Origin: PALSA-505 sp963702235
Lineage (GTDB): Bacteria > Actinomycetota > Actinomycetes > Streptosporangiales > Streptosporangiaceae
Assembly: GCA_963702235.1 (NCBI GenBank)
Contig: CAVPBZ010000021.1
Location: forward strand, 186,001 to 250,000
Direction: 5' to 3'
DNA length: 64,000 bases
Part shown: in pieces, positions 63,113 through 64,000 of the stretch
Layout: each line of letters opens with the position of its first letter
Position numbering within the stretch: position 1 is the stretch's first letter
Program-made: the position numbers and the translations under genes
Notes under the pieces: model-generated
Database searches by the model: none
Told to the model about the DNA's origin: nothing
The model's input: the letters and a program-made list of their open reading frames with translations, nothing else

Positions 63113-63352
63113 GTGTTTCGGGATACGGCACCGATCGGCCGCGTGGGCGTCCTCTTGCTCGGGACCAGGGGGAGCGCGGGCCCTGGCGAGGTGCTGGTCC
63201 GGGTGCGGGGCGGCACGGAGACCTACATCGCCTGGTCAGAGCAGCCGCTGGCGAAAGGCGCGACCGTTCTCATCATCGACGCTCGCGGTGCCAGGAACGT
63301 CGACGTGATCGAATGGATCGGTACGCCGGACAATGGCGATGAAATCGGGTAG
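63113..63352 (+). CDS. NfeD-like beta-barrel protein
   Basis: 79 residues from a GTG with GGGAGGGG about nine bases upstream. Two strands and turns match the C-terminal NfeD OB-fold: IGRVGVLLLGTRGSAGPGEV, LVRVRGGTETYIAWSEQPL and GATVLIIDARGARNVDVIEW. Membrane helices of full-length NfeD are missing. NfeD proteins are encoded beside flotillin-type SPFH genes, exactly the situation here, 67 bp upstream of one. Confidence 0.8.
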   Translation: MFRDTAPIGRVGVLLLGTRGSAGPGEVLVRVRGGTETYIAWSEQPLAKGATVLIIDARGARNVDVIEWIGTPDNGDEIG

Positions 63353-63419
63353 GCGACGCGAGTGGAGCGGGCCTGGCGCCGGCCCACCGGGGATACGCTC
63401 ACGCTAAGGAGACATTGCG

Positions 63420-64000
63420 ATGTTTGGTTACCGAGTCCCTGCCGCCGACCAGGCCATGCTGATTTCCGGCGGCAGGCGTGCCAGGAGCGGCGTGCCGTTC
63501 CGCGTCGTGGTCGGGCACGGCGCCTTTATCAACCCGTTCCTCCGCAGGGTCGGCATGCTTACGCTGGCCATGCGCGAGGCCGAGGTAGCGGAAACGTGCG
63601 TCACCGGACAGGGCATCTCCGTGAATGTCCGCGCGGTCATCGCATTCAAGGTCGGCAACGACGACGAGAGCATCGTCAACGCGGGCCAGCGGTTCCTGTC
63701 GGACCAGGATCAGATGTCGATCCTGACCGGGCGCATCTTCGCGGGCCACCTGCGCTCGATCGTCGGCTCGATGACTGTCGAGGAGATCGTCACCGAACGG
63801 CAGAAGCTGGCCACCGAGGTGCTCGACGGCTCCAAGGCGGAGATGGCCAAGATCGGGCTCATCGTGGACTCGCTGCAGATTCAGTCTATCGACGACATGG
63901 GCACCGGCTATATCGACGCGATGGCCGCGCCGCACGTCTCGGCCATCCAGCGGCAGGCCAAGGTAGCCCAGGCCCAGGCCGATCAGGCCTCGGCGGAGGC
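63420..64000 (+). CDS. SPFH-domain (flotillin-like) protein, cut by the window end
   Basis: The first 193 residues are present. SPFH domain: YRVPAADQAMLISGGRRA, EVAETCVTGQGISVNVRAVI and FAGHLRSIVGSMTVEEIVTE, followed by the start of the Ala/Glu-rich coiled coil (RQAKVAQAQADQASAEA). Flotillins organise membrane microdomains. AAGGAG lies before the ATG. Coupled with an NfeD-like gene. Confidence 0.9.
   Translation, partial: MFGYRVPAADQAMLISGGRRARSGVPFRVVVGHGAFINPFLRRVGMLTLAMREAEVAETCVTGQGISVNVRAVIAFKVGNDDESIVNAGQRFLSDQDQMSILTGRIFAGHLRSIVGSMTVEEIVTERQKLATEVLDGSKAEMAKIGLIVDSLQIQSIDDMGTGYIDAMAAPHVSAIQRQAKVAQAQADQASAE

Overview
The window is GC-rich DNA from an actinobacterium. Supporting signs are an Lsr2 nucleoid protein, DUF3040 and SPW-type proteins, DUF2637, SCO6745-type and TIGR03086-type proteins, GTG starts with GGAGG ribosome sites, and IS701, IS3 and IS21 elements of actinobacterial type. 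There is no rRNA, no complete tRNA and no CRISPR array. Many genes carry a single-base frameshift. I cannot tell from the sequence whether these are decay or sequencing errors, so such genes are entered as pseudogenes and the break is given.

Layout. (1) 1-16 kb is a stress and redox accessory block: a DMT transporter, two MarR paralogues, a STAS protein, a frameshifted secreted protein, an SCO6745-family protein, Lsr2, a likely Fe-S regulator with a DUF59 assembly factor, then DUF488, DUF3040, an EF-Tu-like barrel, a TDT/SLAC1 transporter, DUF3040, SPW and MarR. A 13-bp palindrome of the form ATCG-N5-CGAT sits in five places in front of or between these genes, which suggests one shared regulon, possibly under the MarR proteins. 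(2) 16-43.5 kb is an integration graveyard. Three 45-bp copies of the 3' half of a tRNA-Met(CAT) gene, plus a fourth short remnant, each followed by a terminator hairpin, mark tandemly accreted elements, three of the four junctions having an integrase remnant on their right. Cargo includes a SpoIIE/STAS/anti-sigma kinase module broken by an IS3 element, an MFS exporter, a group II intron nested inside an IS701-type element, a PQQ-type propeller protein, an HTH/Clp_N pair and an IS21 element with a 5-bp target duplication. (3) 43.5-53.8 kb is mostly housekeeping and stress genes: a seven-repeat secreted protein, DUF1801, GNAT, APH, NTF2-like, DUF899, a crcB-DUF190-crcB fluoride operon behind a probable fluoride riboswitch, a CocE hydrolase, an RDD protein and a methyltransferase. 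(4) 53.9-64 kb holds a minus-strand three-gene set: a membrane protein, a large bifunctional cell-wall hydrolase and a second membrane protein. Next to it are a STAND/TPR ATPase and, divergently, an NfeD-like barrel protein and an SPFH (flotillin-like) protein cut by the window end.

The most distinctive signals are the ATCG-N5-CGAT site set, the tRNA-Met attachment-site array with its paired 12-bp arm repeats, and the cell-envelope cluster at the right end.
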